From Myxocyprinus asiaticus (Eukaryota > Chordata > Actinopteri > Cypriniformes > Catostomidae), in assembly GCF_019703515.2 (NCBI RefSeq), contig NC_059393.1:16984501-17048500 (forward strand): a DNA stretch of 64,000 bases. Direction: 5' to 3'. How positions within the stretch are numbered: the first letter of the stretch is position 1; each line of letters starts with the position of its first letter. Positions 24,672 through 36,584 of this stretch are shown here, in pieces. Both the position numbers and the translations under genes were made by a program. Below the pieces are notes generated by a model. That model searched no databases, was not told the origin of the DNA, and saw only the letters and a program-made list of their open reading frames with translations.

Positions 24672-25085
24672 TTAAGGTTTTTTTTAATTTTTTTTTTATC
24701 CCCTTTTCTCCCAATTTGGAATGCCCAATTCCCACTACTTAGTAGGTCCTCATGGTGGCGTGGTTACTCACCTCAATCCAGGTGGCGGAGAACAAGTCTC
24801 AGTTGCCTCCGCTTCTGAGACAGTCAATCCGTGCATCTTATCACGTGGCTCGCTGTGCATGACACCGCGGAGACTCACAGCATGTGGAGCCTCATGCTAC
24901 TCTCCACGACCCACACACAACTTACCACACGCCCCATTGAGAGCGACCACGAGGAGGTTATCCCATGTGACTCTACCCTCCCTAGCAACTGGGCCAATTT
25001 GGTTGCTTAGGAGACCTGGCTGGAGTCACTCACCATACCCTGGATTCGAACTCGTGACTCTAGGGGTGGTAGTCAGCGTAGTTTT
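24672..25085 (-). mobile_element. tRNA-derived SINE (cyprinid type)
   Basis: The block opens on the + strand with a T-rich run and TCTCCCAATTTGGAATGCCC, and includes TGACTCTACCCTCCCTAGC and CAATTTGGTTGCTTAGGAGA. It ends with GGATTCGAACTC at about 25042, which on the - strand reads GAGTTCGAATCC, a good RNA polymerase III box B. The tRNA head is therefore at the right end and the A-rich tail at the left. It resembles SINEs that are abundant in carp-like fishes. It is inserted in the hAT-like element. Confidence 0.75.
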
Positions 25086-25295
25086 GTGAAGTTTAAAATA
25101 AACTTAAAATATTGATGTTGAGTTTACGGTTACAATTTTAATTCAGATTCATTCAGACTCGGCCTGTTATGGACTTGGTCTTGAGTCCGACTCGGCCCCT
25201 TGTGGACTCGGACTCAACTCGGACTCGATTGTTTAAAGACTCGGACTTGACTCGGACTCGTCTAAGGTGGACTCAAACCCAACACTACAAAATAT

Positions 25296-25757
25296 TCTTA
25301 AAGGGATATTTTGCGTTCGGTACACGTTGAGCTCAGTCGACAGCACTTACAATGGAAGTGAATGGGGCCAATCAATAAACGTTAAAATCCGAAATTATTT
25401 TGTGTAATGTTATATTACAACTTCGTTGCCATGATGGCGTAATGCTGTAAACCCTGTAATCCCGCAAAACTTATGATTTAAACAACCTTACAGCTCAAAT
25501 ACTATGTGTTAACGGATTAATTAATGTTAGTGCTTTTATAAAATGATAACCTTCTAATTTCTGCTTTTAAACCCTCCAAAAAATTGGCCTGATTCACTTC
25601 CATTGTAAATGCCTAATTATAACCCAGATTGTTGCTTTTTTTTTTTTTTTTTTTGAGGAGGAACATGTCAAAATTCATTTTTGTGGTAATCAGCATTATG
25701 CCACAAATGCTGTCGAATGAGCTTTACTTATATTGAACATGGATTATTCCTTTAACT
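25296..25757. mobile_element. MITE family C copy 1
   Basis: It starts directly after the hAT-like TSD with AAAGGGATATTTTGCG-type sequence and GTACACGTTGAGCTCAGTCG, and ends near GAGCTTTACTTATATTGAAC and TTATTCCTTTAA. Inner marks include AATGGAAGTGAATGGGGCC and, inverted, CTGATTCACTTCCATTG. Other copies: 30217-30780, 42774-42995, 52249-52655. Confidence 0.65.
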
Positions 25758-28290
25758 ACTATTTTCTTAAGTTAAGAATATTTCATTTTCCCAAAAAGTA
25801 TTTTCGTATCTTTTTTCCTTGAACCGTCAGAGTTTATACCTAGATACCTTTTTACAAACTTATTATAGTTTATCATAAGAACTTTTTTTTTTTTGTTCTT
25901 AATATTTTCGTGAATTCAGCCCCTGATTTGTTGACAATAATCATTACATTACAACTGCTAAAGCATAACAAGCATTTTTATAATAATAAAATAAACAAAT
26001 TTATATTATTTATTCCTTTATTATTATTTATGCTTTTGCCTTAATGCAAATGGTAACAAATGTATCTTCATCTTTGTTTTGCAAAGATTTGTTATGCATT
26101 TCTAACTCAAGAATAAATTGCTGTTGCATCAGAAATGGACTAATTAATGCAAGCAATACATTAAATAAGTAAGATGCTTTACCTGTGAATACCTTATTAC
26201 TTTTTGAAAGCAAGGTGGAATAATGCTGGTTTTGGGTTCTGTTCTTCAGAAACTCTCTAAATTGCTAAATATATTGGAAGACTTGATATTGAAGAGCCAA
26301 TAACCGATTAAGTTGGCAGTACAGTAGCATTACCAGTAAAAACTCCTGGTTCTGGGTACAGAGAAGAAGAAAAGGTGGGAAAAGGAAAGAAAATGGTTAG
26401 AGGGAAAAAAAAAGTGAAAACCTCAAGCCAGGGAGTGTGGTTGCATGGTTGAGGGTGTGATGGGAACTGGGGTGTAATCATGTAACCACACAAAAGCACC
26501 ATATACTCCTCTTTACTGTCTGTGGAAATGGCAGCCGTAGGAAAGGAGGTATCTGTGGTTTACACCTCTCCCTTCCTCCCAGCCACTGGAAAGGGGACGA
26601 ATCGAGCTCTGGCCAATTCTCAGTTTTATGGTCGGCCATCTATGCCAACTTATTTTCCATAAGTTTTTTCACTCTTTGGCAAAGGGCAGGTTCTTCGGCA
26701 ATGGGGCTCTTTTTTTTTTTTTTATTATTATTTTTTTGGTCTGATCTAAGCTGCCCTGCAAAGGCAAAACACAGTAACTATTCTTTACTGTGAGTTTTGA
26801 CCGAAATCAGGTCTCTGTGACAGACGGATTTAACTGAACTATGCTCAGATCCAGAGAAAATTGAGGAAGACTATAACATTATAAAAAATATATTTTATAT
26901 TCCACATTTGGCGGCACAATCAATAACCTCTGAAACCATTTTTCTGAGTTTCAGTGTTGCCGTAGTTACTGCTTTTGGGGTTTCTGACTCTATACTATGG
27001 TCACTCAGGGTCAAGATGAACTATTCGACAGTGCAGCCATTACAGCCTTTGACAGTACTTGGATAGTTGGGATAAAAGAATCCTAAAACACTTGATGTTT
27101 TAATCTGGCAAACTTTTTTTTTTTTACTGATCAAGGTTCTGCAACCCTTAATTAAATCTTAACATCATCCATTAGTAGAGAGTCTATAAAAAAGGAACGG
27201 ATGGTACGGATGTGTGTGAAACCACTTTAATTCCTGGCACAGTATTTCACCTCACCGCAAAGGACTTTTGAGGACTTATTTTTTTAAAGCCAAGAGCCAA
27301 TGAAAAGATTCATTAGTGGTACTTGCTAAGGCAAGCATGACTATTGTTATCGCAATGCTAATACTTATGATTAAGGATTTGAACAAACCCCAAAACCTAA
27401 CTATTAAACTTTGGTTGTTGCTATTACTTTTAAGTGATCATACGTACAATTTTCACCTGGCCGATGATAAAATATGAAAAAAATCCTTTAGACTTTATAT
27501 TAAGCCCATATCTAGAGACCAGAATATCATAGAGATTTGGGTGGTGGGCTCTTTTGACAAGTAAGCAACCACCCAGACCAACCTAGCAACCGCATAGCAA
27601 GGCAGAACACCTTAGCAAATGCCCTTGCAACTACCCACAATGGTGAAAACGACTCACATTTTCAATCTAGTTTTGGAATCTCTTTTTTGTTGACAATTGG
27701 ATGGTTTGTACATACATTTTTCTTTTTATATTATTGCGTTTGCTCCAGTTATGAAAGCCCACCCTTGTCGAAAGCGTAAGACTGACAGGTTGCAATTTCA
27801 CACCTTTTATACATCTCTGTCTCTCTCCCCTCCATGCTTCTGCTTGCTGCATATCTGCAGCCTAAATCATAGCTGTCTGCACAGCCCTCTGTATTGTAAC
27901 ATTACCCCACTGTCCGCAAAGTTACGGCGAATATCGAAGAGAACCTTACACGCTGCCGCTCTATTTACAGAATACCATCTCCAAAAGTCTTCTCAGGACA
28001 GGGGGGTGGGGTGTTTCAGAGCAGTTGAGCCAATAGACAAAGACACAAGGAAGCTGCACTGCACCGGGGCACAGAAGTCCAGAGTCAGCAACTTCTATTG
28101 ATTAAAAACTAACCTTCCATTTTCTCCGCTGCGCTTGTGGTGAGCAATAGAATTTAAACGAGCCGTAAGCCCAAGCTCTCGATGCAAATGTCTGGGACGT
28201 GTCCAACCTGATAGAATCCACTTCAGTTGAGAGTGATTGATTTAATTGTTCTGAAAAATATTAGTTAATTTACCGTATTAGCCCTGTAAT
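25758..28290 (+). other. nfia intron with minor repeat traces
   Basis: No exon recognised. A fragment at about 27500-27650 (GACCAGAATATCATAGAG, GGGCTCTTTTGACAAG, CAACCTAGCAACCGCA) matches, in the opposite orientation, the sequence at 57215-57345 and is a dispersed repeat. Confidence 0.45.
27500..27650 (-). repeat. dispersed TAGCAACC-type repeat, copy 1
   Basis: It shares GACCAGAATATCA and GGGCTCTTTTGAC and a chain of CTAGCAACC motifs with the inverted copy at 57215-57345. Confidence 0.55.
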
Positions 28291-28521
28291 ACTTTCTGTG
28301 AAGCCTGTACAGTATTTATAATGCAATAAATGTGTTCATAATGCATTATAAAACATATTATATATTTTCATAAACAATATTAACTGCAGTTGTTAATATT
28401 ATAAAACTCATATTGTGGTAACAATTATTTACGAGAACAAACAGCTGATCATAAGGGTTTATGATACTTTATAAATACATTTATAATGCATTATAAAGTA
28501 TAAACAGGCTTTATAGAAAGT
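28291..28521. mobile_element. foldback MITE, 231 bp
   Basis: The left end ACTTTCTGTGAAGCCTGT and the right end ACAGGCTTTATAGAAAGT are inverted repeats. Internal TTCATAATGCATTATAAA and TTATAATGCATTATAAAG motifs extend the palindrome. No coding sequence. Confidence 0.6.
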
Positions 28522-29529
28522 TTTACTCTGTTCCTTCAACTTCGGCCAATTTCATGTCCCAGGGTTTGATTTTTGTTTAAACAGATTTCGACTATTTTCT
28601 TTTTGTTATATGAAGGTCACATTACAACTGACAAACATTTACCATGCCTTTATAATTTATTTTTGGTACTTTTCAAATGCCTTTTATGTATAAACTTTAT
28701 TGTTTTAGCCTTGTCCCAGACCCAGACTTTATTTATGCTAACAAAAATAAATGAAAATTCTTTTAAAAAAAAAAAGAAGAAAAAAAAAAAGTAAATTACA
28801 CACAAACCATTTCAAAATGTATAGTCTGAAAAAGATTTCTAAAATATTTTCAAAAATTATGACTGTCCCACAGTTTGGAGCAAAGTTAGTTTACTTGTTA
28901 ACCAAGTCGACAAAAGTGTCAGTGAAGTATGAGACAAGTGATGTTTTAAGAAAATAAAGAAAATTCAAGGTAAATATCACTTGTGAGCAGAGTATTTTAT
29001 TGGGCGCCATTTCCAATCAAGCTGTAATTTTGCCAAATTATGCAAAAAAAATTAAAATACTATTTATTTGTATTTAGAATGCATGAAATGTTAGCTATTG
29101 AAGTAGACTTAGAAAGACAAGGGAGTCAACCATTTTATTTCATAAATGTTAATGTTACCCAATACAGAATTTGAGATGAAATTAAATTAAACTGATGAGA
29201 ATTTTCATGACTTTTAGAAATCAAATGACATAAATCTCCTGAGATGCATGTACATACACTGTTGGACATTGATAGTAGTAAAAAAAATAGTGTGAAAAAT
29301 GTTCTAAGACTTGACTTTCTATAAGTACACAGCGCTACTAAGTTCCCGTAGTTGAAAAAGCGCCCATAAATATTTAGTACTTTTTCATTGTTGGGTATCT
29401 TATTTGTATTTGTAAGTGTAGCCTTCTTCACATGATTTGAAATTAGAAGGCAGTCTTAAGCTCTTCACTCTAATTGGATAAAAACTAAAGTAGTCTTAAT
29501 TAATCATGGCTGTTGATTGGTGGACAGTG

Positions 29530-29565
<36 letters not shown>

Positions 29566-30216
29566 TGTGTGGACTGAGCAGTGGGAGGAGTGTGTGTGAA
29601 TCTCGTCACTCATTGAATCAATATCATGTGTATTTGCAGCAGGGACTGGACGTGGTGGATCGCACGAACAGAACGCTGGCCAGAGAGAGAGAATAGTGAG
29701 GAAGGAAACGATAGGAGCAGGGCAAGAGGGATAAGGAGAGAGAGAGAAAAATGGATAGGAAGGCAAGACCCGGTCTTGCTAATGATAGTCACGTATATGG
29801 CTGTCTGGTTGTCCCTGGCAACCAGACATGATGTAACACCAGTATGAACTTGAACTTGGTGGAAGGAGGGAATTTGGAAAGGGGAGGGGAGAATGGAGTG
29901 AACGAGGGAGTGAAAAAGTGGGGGAGGACCAAACGACACTTGCTCACTTGCTGGAAATGTGAACAATGGCGCAAAGCGATCAATAAGCCCATTTCACTGA
30001 AGGATTACAGGCGTACAGCAGGATAACCTTACCACTTGAGTCCACTGCCACCACTGCAACAGCATTTCTCCAGTTTTGTGTTGCAGAAAGCTCGGCAAAG
30101 GCATACAGAGAGAGGGGAGACTGAGGGAGCAGATGGATAGAAACAGATAGGGAGTGAAAAAATGTTAGTCAAGCGGGTAATGGTCGTACCTGTCATTGCA
30201 GAGTCGAGCACAAACT
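28522..30216 (+). other. nfia intron, mostly unique
   Basis: AT-rich with A-runs at 28764-28790. A GCGT tetranucleotide array is listed separately. No exon is recognised with confidence. Confidence 0.45.
29530..29566. repeat. (GCGT)n tetranucleotide microsatellite
   Basis: About nine consecutive GTGC/GCGT units; a CpG-bearing alternating tract. Confidence 0.95.
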
Positions 30217-30780
30217 TTTCGGGTTCAATATAAGTTAAGGTTAATCGACAGCATTTGTGGCATTATGTTGATGACCACAAAATTAATTTTGACTTGTCCA
30301 TCTTTTTCTTTACAAAACAAAAGCAAAAGTCTTGGTTATTGTAAGACACCAATTACAATGGAAGTGAACATGGCCAACTCGTAAAAGTAAAAATAAACAC
30401 TGTTTCAAAAGTAAAGCCACAAGACTTAAAAAATATGTGTGTTGACATTATTTTAGTTAAAAACATTTATGAACCTTATCTGTGTAGTTATTTCCAATTT
30501 TACAACTTTGTTGCCATGACGACATAACTCCGTAAACCCTAAAATGACTACAAAATGGTGATTTAAACAACATCACAGTTTAAATCAGAACAAACTTTTT
30601 TTACAGAAGAATAATTTTTAGTGCTTTTATAAAATTATAAGCTTCACATTTCTGCCTTCAAACCCTCCCAAAGTTGGCCCCATTCACTTCCATTGGAGGG
30701 ACGAGTTAAAATTATTTTTGTCAAGTAACATTATGCCACAAATGCTGTCGATCGAGCTTAACTTGTATGGAACCTAAATG
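30217..30780. mobile_element. MITE family C copy 2
   Basis: It carries CGGGTTCAATATAAGTTAAG, ATCGACAGCATTTGTGGCAT, CAATTACAATGGAAGTGAAC and, inverted, CCCCATTCACTTCCATTGG, ending GAGCTTAACTTGTATGGAAC. The two ends are inverted copies. It is the fullest copy of the family here. Confidence 0.7.
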
Positions 30781-31030
30781 CAGGCTTCATTTTCTTTATG
30801 CAAAATATAATTCCAAGTTTTTTTGTATTGATTTGGGTCAAAATATGACCAGAGCATTTTCTTGCTAGGTTTCTTGCAAAATCACCCATAAGTTTTTAAC
30901 TTGTGGTTCGACTAACTGTGCTAGGTGCACCAAAAGACAGTAGTTTTGGTTGCGTATGACGAACTTCGGCACATTGCGGCCCAAATATTAACCATAAAAA
31001 TTCCTTTAAAAAAGTTTTTCCACCTGAAAC

Positions 31031-31746
31031 CAAGGGCGTAGCCAGGAAATTACTTTTGAGTGGGCCTCAATGAAAATGGACGTGCCAAGTTTTCCCCAAA
31101 TAGTTTTTTACCAAATTTTCCTTAACAGAGAAGTGGCACATTCAAACAGTTCTTTCACACTTTCAGAAAATAGAATTTATGGATTTTTGAAGTCAAAGAA
31201 TAATATCTAATTTGGGTGAGCCCAGGCCCACCCTTGGCTATAGGGCTGAAAGGATTAGTCGACGTTATCGACAAAGTCGACAATAAAAAATTGTAGACAA
31301 AAATTGTCGTTGACGAATAGCCATTTGATCTCATTTAATGTAACATGAGATCACATTAAACTCTATTGATAGTGCAAGTGCAGCACTGCAGTTCGCGCCT
31401 GGCTGAGGAGAGGAAGAATTACACAGCTCACAGTCCAGATGCACTCCAAACTTTCCAAACAGCTTCAAGTGATGTAGATCGCAAAGTATGAGGGAATTAT
31501 ACAAAAATACCAAATGAGTAAATACAGAAGCACTCTCGTTGTGGAATAAGTGGAGCCGGAGCTCATTAAAGTAAACACCCCGGCATTACATCTTAAATGC
31601 AGTTATATTTAATGAGTTATAGCTTTATTAATGTTCAAATAATACAGAAGCAGATCATGTAAATAACATCAAACTGCGAAACGGTCATTTCTCTGTGCGA
31701 TTATCAAAGTAATCGTTAGTTGCAGCCCTACTTGGCTATGACACTG
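31031..31746. mobile_element. hAT-like MITE family I, host of a second hAT insertion
   Basis: The ends are CAAGGGCGTAGCCAGGAAAT and, at the right, CTTGGCTATGACACTG, an inverted pair. The flanks CCTGAAAC (31023-31030) and CCTGAATC (31747-31754) are an 8-bp TSD with one mismatch. Without the inner 490 bp element and one TSD copy the original element was about 220 bp, the same size as the related copy at 46117-46336. It sits about 120 bp upstream of the last nfia exon. Confidence 0.72.
31241..31730. mobile_element. hAT-type non-autonomous element, 490 bp, with perfect 8-bp TSD
   Basis: The termini are TAGGGCTGAAAGGATTAGTC and, inverted, GTTAGTTGCAGCCCTA. The flanking duplications CTTGGCTA at 31233-31240 and 31731-31738 are identical. 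The interior has no transposase. It is inserted in the right end of the element 31031-31746. Confidence 0.82.
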
Positions 31747-31867
31747 CCTGAATCTCACTGGATAATTCACACACTGATTGTTAGAGGTAACAGATATCAA
31801 TTATATCAACAATGAACCTTGCACACCAAACCTCACTTATCTGTCCATCTCTGTCTTGTCGTTGCAG

Positions 31868-31882
31868 TGGTACCTGGGCTAA
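31868..31882 (+). CDS. nfia: nfia terminal exon, coding part (Trp-Tyr-Leu-Gly-stop)
   Basis: After the acceptor TGTCGTTGCAG the sequence reads TGG TAC CTG GGC TAA, giving the WYLG C-terminus shared by vertebrate NFI isoforms. It is in phase 0, matching the end of the 10731-10822 exon, so the joined C-terminus is NIPQQPQ-WYLG. Remembered mammalian NFIA has a Ser just before WYLG, which is missing here unless an additional or alternative exon supplies it. Only 15 coding bases sit in this exon; the rest is 3' UTR. It is too short for an ORF search and is identified by motif, splice site and frame. Confidence 0.9.
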   Translation, partial: WYLG

Positions 31883-33075
31883 AGACTCCCGACATGGACC
31901 TTGAACACCCTATCTGTCTCCCCTGAGAACGACCCGCAAACATGAACACCAGTCTGGTGTTCATACTTGCTGCCCCAATACCGGACAGACCCACAGCATG
32001 GCTCCAGCAGAACCCCGCCCAAGCCCTGGAACAAGAGGAATCAATTCAACTCGCTTACACCCATTTACTATATATCTATATAGTCCATATGTATTCTTCT
32101 ATATGTATGGTTTATATGCCTATATTCATATATAGTAGTTGTCCAGCTCTTCTGAGGGTGGAGCTCGAAAAAGGAGAGCTTCAGTTTCTTTGAAAACATG
32201 CAAGACTTTTGTCAATTTTTTTATTGTTTCGTTTTGTTTCGTTGTTGTTGTTGTTGTTTTTTTATTTTTATTTTTTTTGGTTCACCCTTACAGACTGACA
32301 AGGAAAACATAACATGACGCAATCTAAGATCTTCCCTCATCTTGTGCCTGAGGCCGGTCTTGAAGAGAAATCAGAGGCATCGTGAGCCAATTAATTTCTT
32401 CCAAATTTCAAATTTGCCACTGTCTACAGCCAAGGGGTGCGAACCCACTACCATCTCTAAGTCGGAGCTCTGCCTTACCCTTACTTGCATTTTGATGGAT
32501 CTATTTGGTTTCGTATTGGTGAATGTTGGTGGTTGGCAGGCTTGGAGGTTTTACCTTGGTCAGATACCACCAGCTAAAATCTCTTCATTGCGTTTTCTGA
32601 CCAGGACCATTTCCTCCACTTTCCTCCACCATCACCACCACCATCAACTCAACTTCAAGGACTCAACAAGACACCATCAAACCCCCTTTTCCCATTCCTT
32701 TTGTTGTTTTTGTCATCATGGGGCAGGCAATGAAGAGATCATGAATAGTGATGTTTGATATCAATCAGGTCATTTACGGTATGCTAACGGGAGATTTCTT
32801 TCAGAGACATCTCCCCTCTTGGAGACATGTTCATATTTTGTGTTTTCGTACAAAGTCATTTCAGTTCTTTCTTCTAAAACCCCAGCTAAAGGTATGTCGC
32901 ACACAACTGAGAATACAAAAGGGTCGAGTGAAGGTTTGAGCTTCCATACACTGACAGGAAAACAATGATCAAGATTAACCGTGAATATTGAATTGAGGAA
33001 AGTGCAATTTTGTTGGACAGATGTTGGATTGTTTAATATCTTTGTAAGATAGATCGTTGAAGTGATTGTTGAAAA

Positions 33076-33076
<1 letters not shown>

Positions 33077-33142
<66 letters not shown>
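33077..33142. repeat. (TA)n microsatellite in the nfia 3' UTR
   Basis: An uninterrupted TA run of about 66 bases; in RNA it would form a long self-complementary UA hairpin. Confidence 0.96.
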
Positions 33143-33146
<4 letters not shown>

Positions 33147-36100
33147 TATATTTTTCTTCTAGTCCGTACACACCTCCAGGACTCTAAAATATTGGGGTAC
33201 AAAAAAAAACATAAAAAGAAACAGAACAAATAGCCTTGTGAGAAATAATGGGAGCTGTAACTGCTTTTTATGTTATTTTTTAATGTGTTTGATTGTTTGT
33301 TCATCTTGTAAATTTGTTAGTGTTGTAGAACAAATATCCCTTTAAGAAATTCCGCCATTTAAACAATCAGTTTCTGGACGCTTTGGTAGTTCATTTCCAA
33401 AACGCTAAGGTAATTAACTTATTTTAATGAAGCACATAATGTAATGGGAAAAATTGCTGTTGTAATTTCTTGCAGAGCAATTTCAGGATCATAAAACGAA
33501 CGCAAAACGCAAGAACTTGTACCTGAAAATGTTGTTAAAGATTTGGTTTCCCTACAGCTAATGGAAACCTGTTCGTATGCCTTTTTCAGGCAAAAGCACT
33601 TCTGCTTGTCGTACATGATTGCAGGTTGTCAATACTGGGGGTAAAATATTCAATGTACAGCAAGGACTTCCTCACCAGCACTTCTGAAAGTGTTGCGCAA
33701 AAATGTGAAGATTACTAAACAATGCATTTCTTCAGTTCCCTCGCATGCATTTTAAAGAATTTTTTTTTTTTTTTTTTTTTTGCATTTTAACAGTTTTTTT
33801 TATTTGATTTTCCATTTTAATGTTTGTTTCCTATAAAGAAACATATATACAGTATATATATATATATATATACACTTACAGCCTCATCCACCGTCGATCA
33901 AAGCTCAGTAAAGTTGAAAAGAAAATAATCTGCATGTTCTAGTGTTAGTGACAAATTTTTACATAGATTATGTAGAGCAAAGTAGTGTAAAAAAAATAAA
34001 AAAATATTGTAATCCCAACATCAGGCACTTGCCGATAAAGTATTTGTTTGGTCCCTTGCAAAAGGGTATTTTTACTGCTGTTCTCAGAGTCAACCAGCTA
34101 AACATCTCTCTGACTCTTCTTAGCTTGTCATCATTTCTATAACAATTCCCTCCCTTCTTTATTCCCTTCAGAACAATCATTTTCTGAATGTTTGCAAAGT
34201 ACGTATTTCATTTTCCCTTCTCAAACTGCACGAAAAAATTGTTCCACATCAATGTGCCTTGAGCGATGATCTAGTTCACAAATTGCACAAGCTGCAATGT
34301 GGGGAATTTTTTTTTTTCCCTTTTCAAACCACCTTCCATTGTGCAGTAACTTGGAGAGAGTGGGCCTTATTGAAACATGAATTCATTTGTAAATCAATTC
34401 TTGCGTATATTGTCACATTCAGTTTAATGAGACTATTTGCGGAAGAATCGATTCATGAACGATTTACGCACAAATTCGCTCTGCTAATAATTAATGCTAA
34501 TAACATGGCATTTGCTAAAGCTAATACACATTATTACTCTCTGCCATTTTACTACATCACACGACTATTCATCAGTCCTCAGAGTATTTCAACGCAATAT
34601 CCGATGCTGTGTCTGTACAGGACCTTAAAATCAGATCTTTACCACGTCAATCAGCCGAAAGTCAATCATTTGCAAGTAGTTGTACAGAAAATATGGAGAT
34701 TCTTTGTGTCAACTTTAAACTTAAATCATCATGCCCTTACGTTCCTCATATTGTTGATTTAACACTAGTGTTTTGATATTTATGGATGTTGCTGCAATTT
34801 CTAAATGAAGACTACTTCATTTTCTTTTCAGTCTTCCTGTTATTTTTCGTTCCCAGATGAATAATGTGGAAAATAATTGATATGCAATACTTGCTTGCAC
34901 TCATGTAGACATTCACTAGTCATTTTTTATTTAAATTTTATACCTTTTTTTTTTTTTTTAATCAAAGTGAGTGTTGCACTTGGAAGGTTGAGTGGCTGAA
35001 CGTCAGTGTTTATCATACCCATCAAAACATGACATTTATGAAGTCCACATCAGCCTCGCTTGGGTATTCTGCTTTCTTTGTTTATTTTATTTGTATTTTT
35101 TCGGTCATAAGCGAGCCTTAAAACAAGGAAACTTACTTTCCATCACCAACACCAAGTTTTTAAAAGCAAAAACGTCCAGGACAAAAAAACGAAATAAATA
35201 TGCCCACGTTTTATGTGCATTTTGACAAAGTTCCATGTTGTATTATATGTTTACCTGTTTTTTTTTTCTGTTTTTTTTTTTCTATTGCATATATCATTTA
35301 AGAAAGAAAAACAAATATGGGGAAAACCTTCCCCTGATGTGATGGTTTAGTAGTTAAACTTGTGTGGGTTGTATTTTTGTTTTAGTGTGACATTTTGTTT
35401 TGTCATTGTTCTTGCCTACCCTTTAGAAATGAGTTGGGCATTACTTTCTTAATTGTCTGCACTAAATATAAAACAATGACAATTGTGATAATTGAAAGAA
35501 AAACGTTAAAAAACACACAAAAAAAGAAGCTTCTAGTGCTTAAAAGAGCGAAGGGAAACATGATTGCATGGATATTTTTTTGTCACAAAACCTTGTTTTC
35601 GAGCAGCCTGGCATCTAATCAGCGTGATTGGCTGTATGTGTGTAAGATAATGACAAAATTGCACCCTTTTTAAAGAAAGAAAAAAAAAGAGAAAAAGAGT
35701 TTAGAAGCAATAGTTTGGGCAGTCTGTTTTTGTTCTTGTGTTGTGTGTGTAATTTAGTTTTTTGGTACAAAGTGGAGAAGACGTGGGAGAAGCGAACAAA
35801 TCGAAACGATTATATTAAGAGAGTTCGGGCGGACGCACCTGAGTATGGGAGATTTGATGTTTGTAAATTGTATAGTTTTATTAATTACACTGATTTTAAA
35901 GCTGCCCTATTTTATAATGCAGGACTTTTGTAACATTGATTAAATGAGGAAAAACTAGTGTTGTGAATTTTCTGATTGTTTGTATTAAGGCCACATAAAT
36001 AGAACTGATTTTGTTTGTCCTCTGGGGAACTGGATTTAAGTTGAAAACTTTCCTGTTTCCTGTTTTTATTTGACTTTTTTTGCTTTCCATTTTGTATGTA

Positions 36101-36578
36101 TTTAAGGACTTATTTCTTCTTTTGATGGTATAGAGTACTCCTATACTTGAAAAGTGTAGGATACTGAGGTGAAAACCCCATTGTAAATGGATGTTACAAG
36201 TATGCTGTATGTTTTGAAGGTTATTTGTCGCATCAGTGTTGATGAAGCTAAATCTAGATAATTCTGAGGATGTTGGTAAGACAGCATTTTTATGCATTTA
36301 AAAAAATTAGTTTTAGGCAGAAGACAATGACATAGACAGCCAAAGGATGCCCCTATTATAAATGCATCTAGGCATCTTTTTGTGTTCACCATTCCATGCA
36401 GGAAAATAAACTGCTTGATATGCAACATGATTCTTTTTCTTTTCAACATCTTTCTCTCTCTCACCTTCCACCAGTAACGATGCATGATCAGCTGGCATCG
36501 TACCCATATCACCACACAAAACACACTTAGACACTTAAGTGACATTAGCTACAGAAAGGTCAGTCACAATAGAGCATC

Positions 36579-36584
36579 AATAAA
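36579..36584 (+). promoter_or_regulatory. candidate poly(A) signal of nfia
   Basis: AATAAA lies at the end of the low-repeat 3' UTR block; MITE copies begin at about 36742. Alternatives are the AATAAA hexamers at 35193 and 36405. The assignment is by motif and position only. Confidence 0.35.

Larger units (their letters stand above)
21125..25287. mobile_element. hAT-like DNA transposon, 4.16 kb, with 8-bp TSD and nested insertions
   Basis: Identical 8-bp flanks CAAAATAT at 21117-21124 and 25288-25295 delimit the element. Its termini are TAGAGTTGAG and, inverted, TAGTGTTGGG, close to the hAT CAG-GTTGGG type. Both subterminal regions consist of interspersed GGACTCGGACTTGA-like repeats (21145-21270 and 25145-25275), plausible transposase binding sites. 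Near 21555-21620 a frame reading CGICAAKTVLAWW resembles the start of a BED-type zinc finger, but no complete transposase survives. The interior hosts a LINE chimera (21680-23265) and a SINE (24672-25085). Confidence 0.8.

Noticed and set aside
29640..29700. A TTTGCAG acceptor followed by an in-phase frame (QGLDVVDRTNRTLARE) as an alternative nfia last exon
   Set aside because: The acceptor has a weak pyrimidine tract, the frame is short and ends in purine-rich low-complexity DNA, and the peptide matches nothing known.
34259..34762. 167-codon frame in the 3' UTR region
   Set aside because: It lies in AT-rich UTR sequence, has no domain and has no support for translation.
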